NCBI GenBank assembly: GCA_011037195.1
Contig: JAAEAF010000105.1
Coordinates: 62,001 to 126,000 of the forward strand
From: Triatoma infestans
Taxonomy: Eukaryota; Arthropoda; Insecta; Hemiptera; Reduviidae
Direction: 5' to 3'
Length of the DNA: 64,000 nt
This document shows positions 31,498 through 42,433 of this stretch, piece by piece. A model generated the notes under the pieces. That model ran no database searches. It was not told the DNA's origin and was given only the letters and a program-made list of their open reading frames with translations. Numbering within the stretch: position 1 is the stretch's first letter; each line of letters begins with the position of its first letter. A program made the position numbers and the translations under genes.

Positions 31498-32692
31498 TAT
31501 TCAATAATTCCCTCTATGCTTGGAATGTCAGTTGTTATCAATCCGATAACATTTATCTGAAACGAGCTCTTCTGAAGGTAAGAGTTTGAAAAAATGTATC
31601 ACAATTTTCCCTCTCATGCACTTTTTAGTTCATATTTCGGTGTTTTCATAAATTTGTCCTTAAACAAGGTTGAATTATTATTAATAAGGCTTTTTTATTT
31701 CTCTTGAAACAAAATTCTTATCAGGTTTTTTTTTCTCATCCTATAATCAATCTATTATAGTACTTCGTTTATTTGTTCAATAATAATGCATAAGCTTTTG
31801 ATAATGAATACTGTTTAATTAAAATAACAATCAATGTTGAAAGGCAGTGAAATTTGGCCAGTCTATCTATATAGTGAACTTTATCATACAAACCAAAACC
31901 ATATACAATTAGATTTAATTCCAGTTATATTATAAGGTAGAAGAGATAGATCTTTATAGTACTATGTTACTGTACATATTCCTATATCAACTTTATCTTC
32001 ATCTTATAACCACCAAACTATGTTACCAGATTACCAGATTTCACAGAGTGTCACATTTCTATGGCATTCACTAATTAATATCATTGTACAAGTGACATAC
32101 TTCCACGTATTTTGATACCTGTGCACTGTGCAATATATAATTTTGTTATACCTTCTAATCATTAAAACTGTCACTATACCTTTAAATTTCATTCATTTAA
32201 TAGTGAATTTAAATATAATATATTATATATATAAATAGGACAGTTATGGTGTCGTGTGTCCAATTTTTGGTTATACCTCCTTCCTTCTTCAATTTGTTGA
32301 TTTATCAGAACTTATTGATACATCAATCAAAACATCCATCATTCATCATCACATTTTTACTTTTTTTTATTAGTTATCGAAAAGGAATCCATACAAATAG
32401 AGTTTTTTACCAAGGTACTTTATATAGACAAAATAAAATCTATAGTTTGTCTACATGTTTTTTACAAAATTTATGTACATTTTTCTAATAATTTATTAAA
32501 TTCAAAGATTCTTGGAAAATAAAATACTGAAATAAAATTCTTCTATTTTAATTTCAAAAGATTAAATATATTACTTTCAGTAATAATTTTTTTTTTTTTT
32601 AATAATTAATGAAATCATAGTGCAATACTTATAACTTAACACTATTATCATCAATTTTAATTTAAAGCAGAGATACAATTTAAAAAAAAAAA
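31498..32692. other. AT-rich stretch, nothing recognised
   Basis: An 80-codon frame at 32246-32488 is hydrophobic, T-rich and domain-free, so I do not call it. The stretch ends in the A-run that precedes the next HINE-like copy. Confidence 0.4.
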
Positions 32693-33580
32693 TCTGGTGT
32701 GAAACACTCACACAACTTTCTGTTAATCCTGTTCTCAAAAATATAATTGACAAATTTTTATAGTTAATGTACTATATTTAATGAAATTCGCGGAAACTCA
32801 AAAAAAAACTGTTCAATAAATGCGCACTTCCGGTTTACTAATTTTCTCGAAATTCGGAATTTTGGCTGTCTATTTTATTTCTAATTAATTTTGTTTGAAT
32901 GATAGAATTGTATAGTCAACTATGATTGCACTTTAGTGAAAACCATAACCCCACCCCTCCTCAAAAAAGTGCACTTAAATGAATTTTCCCAGAGAAATGT
33001 TACAAATAAAAGTTGTACCTCGTTGTATGTGTACTTGAATATACTAAGTTTCAAGAAAATCGTTGGAGCCATTTTTTAAAAAATCGCGAAAAAGTGAAAA
33101 AAGTCATTTAGAAAAGTGGTAAAGTAAACGCAAATTTCGGTTATCCGATTTTTTTCAAAATCAGAATTTCAACAACATATTTAATTTTAATTAACATTAT
33201 TTAGATGACAGAATTGTCCAATAAACTGAAATAGCACTTTAGAGGAGGAAACCATAACCCTTCCTCGCCACAAAAAAGTACGCCTAAATGAATTTTTCCA
33301 GAGAAATGTTTCAAATAAAAGTTTTTAGCTCTTTGTATGTGTAGTTGATATAATAAGTTTCAAGAAAATCGTTGGTGGAGCCATTTTTGAGAAAATCGCA
33401 AAAAAGTATAAAAACCAACTAGTAAATGGTCCTTCCTCTTGAGAAATTTTGACAGATAACGTATTGTCATATCCCATGGAGATACCTAAACGGAATATCA
33501 AGTTTCACTTTTCTAAAGTTTTTCGATTTTGAGCTATGCTGTTCATGTATGTACATACATACATACACTAACATACTTAT
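32693..33580 (+). mobile_element. HINE-like element, nearly full length
   Basis: It starts TCTGGTGTGAAACACTCACA after an A-run. Two internal repeat units follow, each with CGCACTTCCGG- or TTTCGGTTATCCG-type motifs, AACCATAACCCCACCCCTCC-type C-rich blocks and CCCAGAGAAATGTT. It then reaches ACCTAAACGGAATATCAAG and a (CATA)n-like microsatellite at about 33550-33575, where it ends. The last ~150 bp, including the hairpin, are missing. Confidence 0.85.
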
Positions 33581-34223
33581 TAAATAGCAGTATACTTATA
33601 ATTTAAACAAGGCATACGATGGAGAAATTACCTAGGATAATATATCATAAATGATGTTGAGGATTTAAGAAATCAATTATGTGGAACTAAGATTGGGAAG
33701 TTCATATTAAAAACAAAGCTCTGTCATTTCGTTGAATGATTCACCCAAGTGTGAACTAGCATAATGAACAGCAGTTCTCAAATGATCTTTTAGATGTAAG
33801 CATCTGTCTCTGCTTAGAAGTCATTAAAACAAAATAGCTTAGTCATTGGTAACAATTCCAATGATAAATTTCCGAGTAAATGCCTTATTGATTTTCTAGT
33901 ATGTTATTATTAATTTATTAGACTTGTTAAAAATTAATATCATGTGTATATCGGTATATGTAAAGTTTCAGCCAGCCTAATTTAATGTATATATACTTTT
34001 TTATCCTAGTGGGCAAATAATTTTATTGATAACATAAACAAAAAAAACTGACATATAAAATGTGATACAAAAATTACAAAAGAAATTGAGATTTCAAAAA
34101 CAAAAGTTTCTGTTCTGTTTTTTCTCCTATTTTTTATGTTAAAACAATAGTTTTATGTTTCTCTGGTAAGAGTGCGCCATTTACATCGATAACTGTTTAT
34201 TTTCGGTTATATTATTTGGATGA
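33581..34223. other. AT-rich stretch, nothing recognised
   Basis: No supported gene or repeat. Confidence 0.4.
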
Positions 34224-34236
34224 AACTGTGGAGTTA

Positions 34237-34745
34237 GATTAGATTCTAACGAGGGGATTGGCTCTTCAGCCTGCGCCACCGCGACACCTCATGGATCTAT
34301 TGTTGCACCCCCCTAGTTGGAGGCCCTTCCCCAATCCTGTCCTTTATCGGACTGTGGAGTTGGGGGGGGCCCAGGTGGTCAATTAGAGCACCTGCCATCA
34401 GAGCACTCTCTCGAGCCCTGCTTGCCTTAGAAGACTTAATAGGTCCGAGAGGGGGCTCCGGCTGAGGCTTGTTGGCACCAGCTTCTCTTTACCAAAGAGG
34501 CGGTACCTTAGCCATACAGCCCCTCGCACTGACATACCACGTGCAGCGCCGTCTCCTCTTCTTCCTGACAAAACCTACACAGGTTATCCGTTGCCCAGGC
34601 CCATGCGATGCATGTGCTTGTTAAATCTACAATGGCCAGTGAGAACGCCAACTCTATCCTTATGGCCACCCGGCCTAATTGGAGTAATTCCGCAGTTAGC
34701 TTGGGCTAGTGGCTATGAATAAACGTTTTCGCCTGCCTCTGGCCC
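34237..34745 (-). mobile_element. 5'-truncated non-LTR retrotransposon, 13-bp target duplication
   Basis: Perfect AACTGTGGAGTTA copies flank it (34224-34236 and 34746-34758). On the minus strand a GC-rich ORF2 C-terminus leads to a 3' UTR and a short TAATC-type tail (plus-strand GATTAGATT at 34237). The composition stands out sharply from the AT-rich host DNA. It is related to 62840-63123 and 1870-2275 by tail and zinc knuckle. Confidence 0.9.
34510..34610 (-). pseudogene. Non-LTR ORF2 zinc knuckle
   Basis: On the minus strand the frame reads AWATDNLCRFCQEEEETALH, then VVCQCEGLYG and a TAA. The knuckle C-x2-C-x8-H-x3/4-C and the following CEGL match the CRFC...HIPCEC region at 1898-2083 and the CRLCQEE region at 62840-63123. 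The stop right after GLYG is probably a mutation, because relatives continue further. Confidence 0.7.
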
Positions 34746-34758
34746 AACTGTGGAGTTA

Positions 34759-35091
34759 CTAAGTGACCAAATAAAATAAAAATGATTGTGCATAGAGTGA
34801 GGCAGCAGATTGTTGAAGATCTAAAGTTATGAGGATTTAAGTGGAGAAGTCGTAGAAGAAAGTTCTTCAAGATATCAGAGTAAACAATAGAGATAATTCT
34901 GATTAAAAAAATGGATGAAAGTACTGATAGATAAATTTCTATCTTTATTCATTTGAAGGACATCTCTTAATTTGGGCAACATTTATACATTACAAATATT
35001 TCATTTCTAATCCCAAAATTGAAAACAATTTCGTCACATCATTTATGATTATAAAATTAAAAGACCTATAGAAATAACGATCTAATTAAAA

Positions 35092-35129
<38 letters not shown>

Positions 35130-35727
35130 GAAATGAAACTAAAAACAAAAAAGAAAAAAAAGGCGGAAGAGGGCAGTAAATTTTAAAGGAAGATAGAAAG
35201 GTAAAAGGGTTGGCTGTGTAGTGTGTGGCTTGAGTTGAAAGTAGGATGAATGGCTCCCTTGAGAGGATATTCTGGCCCTTACTCTTGTCCCAAAGGATGA
35301 GAGTAGGGACACTTCACCACCCACCTGTTAGTTTGTTAGACTGTAACTAAAGTTTAGAGCCGGACAACATCTACAGAAAGTAAAGCGCTATTGTGTTAAA
35401 TAAATTACTAAAAAGATTGTCAATCGTAGCGAACACAATTTACACGAATGTCACAATATTCCCTGTGATTCCTTTATTTCTCCATTGACATCTTAAATTA
35501 TAGAATTATTTATTTTTGTTTTTGTAATTTTTAATAGTATTTCATTTTTTTTTTTAATGGCAAATAATAGTAACGTCTGATAAATCTTCGATAATTTTTT
35601 CTCAAAAGCTAGTTTCTTATTGATCTATTTTGTAATTTAAAAATTTTGCTCAATAATTTAAGAAAATAATTAGGCCTAATCGTTAGATATAATTAATCTA
35701 TTTGATGCAATCAATACATATATTGTT
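34759..35727. other. AT-rich stretch with (TAA)n microsatellite
   Basis: (TAA)n lies at 35093-35128. The A/G-rich to GC-richer part 35130-35330 gives a 61-codon minus-strand frame without a domain. Confidence 0.4.
35093..35128. repeat. (TAA)n microsatellite
   Basis: About twelve uninterrupted TAA units. It could be the tail of a non-LTR element, but no flanking element sequence is recognisable. Confidence 0.95.
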
Positions 35728-35890
35728 TCCATTGTAACAAAGTTTCGAAATTATGTTTTCTCCGGAAATACCTGTTTTGAGGTCCCCTGTGGTTGAGAAA
35801 AAAATCTTTTCAGCGAATGGTCTGCAAGTGTTTCCTCTGTGTGTGTGTATGTGTGTGTGTCTTGTGTGCGAAACAAAATAACTAAAAAAC
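35728..35890 (-). mobile_element. HINE-like element, 3' end fragment, head-to-head with next copy
   Basis: The minus-oriented 3' signature (TCCGGAAATACCTGTTTTGA, GGTCCCCTGTGG) is followed by a TG-rich microsatellite and CAAAATAACTAAAAAACAAA. It stops exactly where the plus-oriented copy at 35898 begins, so the two form a head-to-head pair. Confidence 0.7.
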
Positions 35891-35897
35891 AAAAAAA

Positions 35898-36910
35898 TCT
35901 GGTGTGAAACACTCACACAACTTTCTCTTACTCCAGTTATTAAAATTATAATTGACAAATTTTATAGTTTGTGAACCAAATTTAATGAAATTCTTCGAAA
36001 ACTGAAAAATCTGTCCAGTAAGAGCGCACTTCCGGTTTACTAATTTTCTTGAAACTCGGAATTTTGGCCATCTATTTTATTTCTAATTAATTTTGTTTGA
36101 ATGATAGAATTGTATAATCAACTATGATAGCATTTTACAGAAAAACTTAACCCCACCCCTCCCTCAAAAGTACCTTTAAATGAATTTTCCCAAAGAAATG
36201 TTTTAAATAAAAGTTGTATATCATTGTATGTTTAGTTTATATAAGTAGAGTTTCAAGAAAATCATCGGAGGTATTTTTGAGAAAATCGCGAAAAGGTGAA
36301 AAAAATCCCTTAGTAAAGTGGTAATGTAAACGCACTTCCGGTTATCCGATTTTTTCAAATTCGGAATTTCAACAACATATTCATTCTATTAACATTATTA
36401 CATGATAGAATGTTTAATAAACTGAAATAGCACTTTAGATGAAAACCTAACCCCACCCCCTCCCACATAACTGCCCTTAAATGAATTTTCTTTCCCAGAG
36501 AAACATTTCAGATAAAAGTTCTAGCTCTTTATATGTGTAGTTTGTAGTTGATATACCAAGCTGGAAGAAAATCGTCGGAGCTATTTTTGTGAAAAACGCA
36601 AAAAAGTAAAAAAAAACAAAAAAAAAACGAACAAGTAAATTAGTACTTCCGGTTGAGGAATTTTGACAGATGAGCCACTGTCAGATGCGATGGTAATACC
36701 TAAACGGAATATCAAGTTTCAACTTTCTACGGTTTTTGGTTTTGAGCTATGCTGTTCACATACATATATATATATACACACACCATTTGATTAAAACCAC
36801 TTTTTTGGACTAAAGGGACCTCAAAACAGATATTTCCGGTGAAAACTCGATATCGATAATTTGACACGATTACAATACTTCCTCTTACTTGGAGTAAGAG
36901 AAAGTAAAAA
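35898..36910 (+). mobile_element. HINE-like element, full-length reference copy (1013 bp)
   Basis: From 5' to 3': TCTGGTGTGAAACACTCACA, then ACTTTCTCTTACTCC (35924). Next come internal repeat 1 (about 35990-36300: GCGCACTTCCGGTTTACT, CCCCACCCCTCC, CGTCGGAG-type CATCGGAG, AAATCGCGAAAA) and a diverged repeat 2 (36300-36620). After these are CACTTCCGGTTGAGGA-type sequence, ACCTAAACGGAATATC, a (TA)/(CA) microsatellite (36760-36783), GGGACCTCAAAACAG and TTTCCGGTGAAAACTCGATA. A hairpin CTCTTACT-TGG-AGTAAGAG (36882-36900) closes the copy, followed by AAAGTAAAAA. The hairpin's 3' side is the inverse of the 5' ACTTTCTCTTACTCC, forming subterminal inverted repeats. It is non-coding. These traits fit non-autonomous Helentrons, though TSD-free TT insertion cannot be tested here. 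Confidence 0.85.
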
Positions 36911-36939
36911 TTTTGCATTACCAACAAATTTAACACAAA

Positions 36940-37440
36940 AGTTATCCACTAACCGGAAGTGAAAGTGTTTTTTTTATCAATTTTTCGGGATCTTCCTGTA
37001 AAATAGCTCAAACGATTTTCTTCTAACTTGGTATATATATTATCTATATTCACATAAATATCTATCACTTTTATTTGAAAGTTTTTTCCCGAAAAAATTG
37101 ATTTTTTTGAGGTTCTAGAGGTATTGTAACGCTAAGCTTTCTTCTGAAAAAGTATCATTCTATACCATCTATACAATATTAAACAAATATTACGCACGTT
37201 GCTAGAATTTCAAATTTGAAAAAAAAATTGGTTAACCGGAAGTGCGAAATTTACAGAATAAGTTTTCGAGTTGTTTTGGAATTTTCTCGTAAACGACTTT
37301 AACGAATTCCTTTAAACTTGGCATTCTTGCTGCACAGATATATATGAACCTATCAATATCATTTGAAACATTTAAAATTAAAAAAAAAATTATTTAGTTA
37401 TGCGGAGTTTGTGATATTAACTTTCAAATTTTATAGCTTG
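36940..37440 (-). mobile_element. HINE-like element, diverged minus copy
   Basis: Reading on the minus strand, the blocks recur: CTAACCGGAAGTGAAA and GGTTAACCGGAAGTGCGAA on the plus strand, GAAAAAATTGATTTTTTTGA, and TTTCTTCTGAAAAAGTATCA. It has no intact termini. It lies tail-to-tail with the reference copy at 35898-36910. Confidence 0.5.
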
Positions 37441-38308
37441 AATGTGTTATTTGATGCGTTCTTATGGACAACAGTGTAATCATTCTCTTGCTAGGTTGGC
37501 ACTTGTCCATCTACATATCTACATCATGTTAGATCTTATGTTATACAACAATTGAATAAAATTTTATATTTTAAAAACAATAGTCACTTTTTATACTATA
37601 ATAATTGCCTTAATAGCAGTATGGGAAGGCGGTTGAAAGTTTCACTTCAGATTCTTTTCTATCTCTGATTGTTCTCTGAGGTTTTTTTTAACGTTTTTTA
37701 AGCGTTCCATGTTTTTTTTGTTAATGAACAAGATTATTTATAAATTTGTTGTCTGTTTGTCTGTCTATCTATCTGTTTATGAATATAGACAAAATAACTG
37801 GTCATATTTTGACATATTGATAGCTAGTTAGAACGGCACAATAGTTATGTCTGCTGTGGCACATTTCAATTCTAATTTCAACTTGTTTTTGGAGCTTCAT
37901 CCATCTTTGGGAGATGGTTTTAACTTGACTGTTTTAGAAATATTGACTTTCCTATTCAAAGTTTCCACTGCATACTATACGGACATTTTATTGCTTGAAT
38001 GTGACCAAAATATAGAGAAAGAATTGCGAATAAGTTATGGTTCTATGTAGTTTTTTTTTTTCGATGTTTACTCCTAAGGGAGATAAGTTACAAAACAGAT
38101 GATGCTCCATTCTGTTGAGGGTGTGGAAAAAGAGATAGGTACTACATTAAAATATGCTTATTTTTTATCATATTCGTTCCTTGATTAGTTTTTTTTTTTT
38201 TTTTTTTTAAATCTCTTTTGGTTTATTTTTAATTTTTTCTCTTCTTATTTATGTTTTTTTTTAAAAAAAAAAAAGACAACGTTATTTTTCTCATTTGCAT
38301 AAATTATT
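37441..38308. other. AT-rich stretch, no gene recognised
   Basis: A 67-codon plus-strand frame (37847-38050) has protein-like composition but no motif I recognise. Long T runs lie near 38190 and A runs near 38262. Confidence 0.3.
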
Positions 38309-38310
38309 TA

Positions 38311-38877
38311 TGGCAAAACTAGGAGTGATGACGGAGGCAGGAGGGAAGACGCAGGCTTTGCTTCTCTTGTTTGCCACCACGTGATGTCATAGAAGTTAGT
38401 CCAGGAGTAGAGAGTTCAGAAGCGAACATATTGCAAAATTCTTCAGTTATTTTGTATGTTCTTCCATTTGCTACGAACATTTTTATACGCATCAGCCATA
38501 TCAGGTGAATACCAGAATTTTCATACGCATTAGTAAATTTATATATACCATATTAATTGCAATTGAAATGAAAGATTTCCACGCTATAGTTAAAGATGGA
38601 CTCGTAGCCATAATGTTTACCAAGTTTCATGTCGATCAACCATGTTTCCTTCATAGAGGAGAGCTCTCCTACCTATAGTGCATCATCTATCCTAACATAG
38701 TAGGAGAGACGGCTAAATGTAGTGTATTTGTATTTTGTTTCTTGAATAAATGAAATGTCTTTATTTTGAGAAATAATATTTTTTTGAGGTAATAATAGTT
38801 GACATATGTTTTATAAGCATTACCTCTTTAATATATTTCCTATATTTTGATGTGCGTCATCTCTCCTAGCTTTATCC
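38311..38877 (-). mobile_element. TA-flanked MITE, copy 1
   Basis: The reverse complement matches 57447-57998 over its whole length (GACGCAGGCTTTGCTTCTC, CCACGTGATGTCAT, TCGTAGCCATAATGTTTACC, GTAGGAGAGACGGCTAAATG). It is bounded by TA (38309-38310, 38878-38879). The termini are TGGCAAAACTAGGAG on the left, a mutated inverse of CTCCTAGCTTTATCC on the right. It encodes no transposase. The TA target fits Tc1/mariner-type mobilisation, which I infer only from the target. Confidence 0.8.
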
Positions 38878-39189
38878 TACATTTACTTGTTTAAATCCAT
38901 CTTTACTAATACGTTGCCAAATATAGTTAATTTTTAGTGAAAATATTTCTCGGAAGTATTTTTTTCCTAAGATAAGCACAACAACCTCAACAGCTATTTC
39001 AGATATTTCTCATAATACTGATGAAGAGCCATTAACAGTAATAGAAAAAAATTATTTCAATTTTAAATAAATCCTTAAAAATTTCATCTCAGGAACCTTT
39101 CCATTTGCATCTCCTTAAGCCTTCCTTTAAATTGGTTTATAATAAGAACGTCTAGCAAACATGTTTTAATTATTAATACGCTAAAATTA

Positions 39190-39560
39190 ATGTTAAAGGA
39201 CTTATTTGAAATTAATGTTTCAAGCGACTCCGTTTAGGTACTATCACCGCATCTGACAGAAGGTTTCGGGCAAATCCATCAACGGGAAATGCAACTTTAC
39301 TAAGGGTTCATCCAGTTCTTTCCACGATTTTCTACTGCAAAGAAAATCCATCGTGTACTACAAAGGACATAAATAACTTTCACTTTTATCTGAAACATTT
39401 TCCTTAGAAAATGATATTTTGAGGGTATACTGAAAGCAGTGAGAGTTAAGCTCTCCTTGAGAGTACCTCTTCAGTACAATGTATGGTTCTACCACCTATG
39501 AAATATTTAGATATATGAAAAGTATTGCTAGAATTCCAAATTTGTATAATTTAATAGTTT
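39190..39560 (-). mobile_element. HINE-like element, diverged fragment
   Basis: Plus-strand blocks CCGTTTAGGTACTATCACCG, CATCTGACAGAAGGTTTCGG, CACGATTTTCTACTGC and TTTATCTGAAACATTTTCC, in that order, mark a minus-oriented family member without either end. Confidence 0.5.
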
Positions 39561-39689
39561 TATACTTGACTCCCTCTACATTTATGTTACGGCAAATGAG
39601 TCAAATTTGAAGTGTTAACTTACTTGATAAGAGAGAAAAGGACCACTTTTACACACTAGAATTTCAGATTTGCCCAAACGAACTCTAGC

Positions 39690-40010
39690 GAGTGTGGCAA
39701 CACTAGTTGTAAAGAACTTTTCTCCAGAGTTAAAAAATATTAAATTTTTTCTGCCACCGTATTAAATTGGTTGTTAATTTATATGAATATAAAAAAAAAA
39801 AAATATGAAAAGGTGCAAATACTAAGAATGTATTTTAATTCAAGTGAAATGTTTGTTATAAACTTAAATCCGCTATATCTGGAATTTGTTTTCATCTTAT
39901 TTTCGCATATTGCCCCTAGATGTCGGACTAATTAGAGTTGAAAAATGTTACTTTTATACACTAGTGAGAGAAAGTAGTGTGTAACTCACTTCTTCTGTTC
40001 TTCTTACAAA
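39690..40010 (+). repeat. Interspersed repeat, inverse copy at 48110-48430
   Basis: Shared blocks, in inverse order on the partner: GTGTGGCAACACTAG, CGTATTAAATTGGTTGTTAA, TTATATGAATATAAAAAAAA, GATGTCGGACTAATTAGAGT and ACACTAGTGAGAGAAAG. No coding potential. The family is unidentified. Confidence 0.65.
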
Positions 40011-40439
40011 TCGGTTGGACGGTTCCAAAAAAACGTACCAGAATAGCGACTGTAATGAATTTCGTTTTTTTTCCATTTCTTTTCTATAAAGCTCCAACTA
40101 TTTTCATAAATTGATGTAATAACTGAGCAGATATGGTTTATCACTATTATTACAATAACGGAAAAATTTATTAAGCGCTGTTCGAGTTAGCTAAACTTTA
40201 ACGTTAAATTTTTAAGTACCATTTTACATAATATTCATTTCTATTATATACATTTATTAAGGGCGTAGTTTGATGGTAGTACAATCAGAGTTAGAGCGGA
40301 GAATTTTTCTAATTCTCTAATTAGAGCGGAGTTGTTTTAATTCTATAAATACTTTAATTTTCTTTGATTTTCACAAATAAAACAGATATAATAGGGTTCT
40401 TCTCCATTACGTTTCAGTTCATGTTAGTGTTTGTTCATT

Positions 40440-40477
<38 letters not shown>

Positions 40478-41557
40478 GATAAGATAAGAGAGGGCATAGA
40501 ATATGTATGGAATAAAGTTGGAGTATCGATAAGTGGTGTGAGTATTTAAAACGATGATGCACGACTTCGGCTACCATTGCAAAAATGGATCTGACTAAAC
40601 TTGAATGAATGTATGGGCGGTTCGCTATGTGCAAGATCTCCTACCAATATAAACACAGCAGTGTGACGTACTGTCCCCGGGGACCGAGTACTATCCTCGC
40701 TCCTCTACACTGCGCTCCTCCATACGACAGTACCGTCGTTGTATAGCTGCCACACATAGTATAATTAAAAATCATATCCACAGATAAATATCACTGAGGG
40801 AATTGTGTTTTGTGTCAGTGCGCATATATATGTATGTATATGTGTGTGTGCTGTGTTTTTGTTTAATGTTTTTTGTCACCCTCTGCTGTTTTCAGCGTTA
40901 TACTGACTAAAATATATTTACACAATCTGTGTCAGTGCTTTACATTGCTAGAATCCAGTACAGTGTAAGAGATGTTTTATAAAGCTATTTAATGTTAACA
41001 ATGGTTAATGAATAATAAAACATTTCTTTCATGTTGATCTATCTAGTTAGAACTTTTTCTTATCACCAAAACTAAAACTTAATCCTACCAATGCCATTCT
41101 ACCATTGGTGCAGTAAGAGTGTTACTTGAGTAGCTCCATTCATATCCTCTTTTTAGTTAATAAAGGTAAAAAATGAACTCACTTATCTCCAAAAACATGA
41201 TTCGTCATATTTCTTGTGATATTATCCTTGGATATATCGCTTCACTTTCATATTTCCAAAGTTTAAATCATACAAATCATTGAATAGTTAAGTGTCATTT
41301 TCTTTTATTTCTTGGGACAAACATTAGGCGGACAATTTGAAGTGAGAACACTTTGGCTCCTAACTTCTCGGCCTAAAACCATTCCTGCGTCTTTCTAGTA
41401 ACCTTATTTAGCGCCAGAAGAAGAATATTTTCAGATATATAGAAGAAATCGCCAGAGCGAATATCTTTATTAAAGATCATTGTCTTTTTTCATTAGTCTG
41501 TTGGAAGTAATGATTAGATTTCACATTTGTGTTTAGGTTCTAATGTTTTGCTTGCCA
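40011..41557. other. Unassigned stretch with a GC-richer promoter-like block
   Basis: (TA)n lies at about 40445-40474. A GC-richer block (40640-40750) starts with CAATATAAACACAGCAG and contains GACGTACTGTCC and an inverse GACAGTACCGTC. This could be part of an LTR (TATA, then GC-rich R), but I see no matching ends. Confidence 0.25.
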
Positions 41558-42219
41558 TTATTGATGTAAGAAATAAACTATGATCTTATCAAAATGTTTA
41601 GAAATTGTCAAAATTTGGAAATTGAGTTTTGGCTGGGAGAGCATGTTTTGAGAAACAAGATATGTGGTGGAAGGTTTATGGGGTTGGATCGTGACAAATT
41701 TTTGAAGAGAAAAGTACACTGACTGAACACTGTGTATATTAATTAAGTGCAAAGGACTTGAAAATGTTGAGCTAGCAAAGAGTATGGTAGCATGATAAAG
41801 AGTGACAGACTGAGCTGGCAGAGTGACGATACTTAATGGCTTCTTGATGTAGACTTGAATGATATACTTTGAATAACCATTAGTATCGCGCATTTATATA
41901 TGCTTTTTCAACTCCCTTACTATTTCTTCTTCCCTACCTACTTTGTAACGTGTTAGGTTCGTTGATCACTTCTTCTACTACGTCCAGAATCTTAACCGTT
42001 TGTGATACGGAGGCATGCCACGTCTTATATGATGTTGAGTGACGCCGTTTGTGGGCAGTGCCTTATGATTGGGTTGCAATTAAGGACGCCAAAATATTTC
42101 ACGGTAATATGTCACGGCGATCTATTACAGATGTTAGTTATCTAAATCCACTTAACCTAAAATATCTATTGTGTCTTCTTACGATGTCTCTGTTTTTATT
42201 TGTCCCCAATCTAACGCGT
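41558..42219. other. Unassigned stretch
   Basis: A 111-codon minus-strand frame (41558-41893) is open but domain-free and compositionally ordinary, so it is not called. Confidence 0.3.
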
Positions 42220-42350
42220 GAGTGTGTCGTGAGCTGGAATTTGTTAATGTTCATTCCAAACCCAAATAATTGCACAAATCAACTACTTCCGTGGGTCTTA
42301 AGTGTTTCGTGTTAGACTGGAATATCGGCAGGAACGCCAAGATCTTTGGA
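42130..42350 (-). pseudogene. Possible reverse-transcriptase fragment (weak)
   Basis: Minus strand, with one frame change: VVDLCNYLGLE, then GMNINKFQLTTHSRVRLGTN. The pattern 'gl-x-[IM]N-x-x-K-x-q-l-x-x-x-S-R' resembles the segment after the catalytic YADD motif in non-LTR reverse transcriptases. No catalytic motif is seen, and the surroundings are not alignable with the other elements here. Treat it as a hint only. Confidence 0.25.
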
Positions 42351-42433
42351 GATATGGCTGGTCCACTTCTCTCCCATGGGTAATAGAATTCCTTAAGTGT
42401 GAAAAAATTGTTTTCAGTAATGTATATATGCAT

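Noticed and set aside
35698..35958. His-rich minus-strand frame
   Set aside because: The HTRHTHIHTH stretch is a translated TG-rich microsatellite within HINE-like sequence.
41558..41893. 111-codon minus-strand frame
   Set aside because: No motif or domain, and composition like its surroundings.
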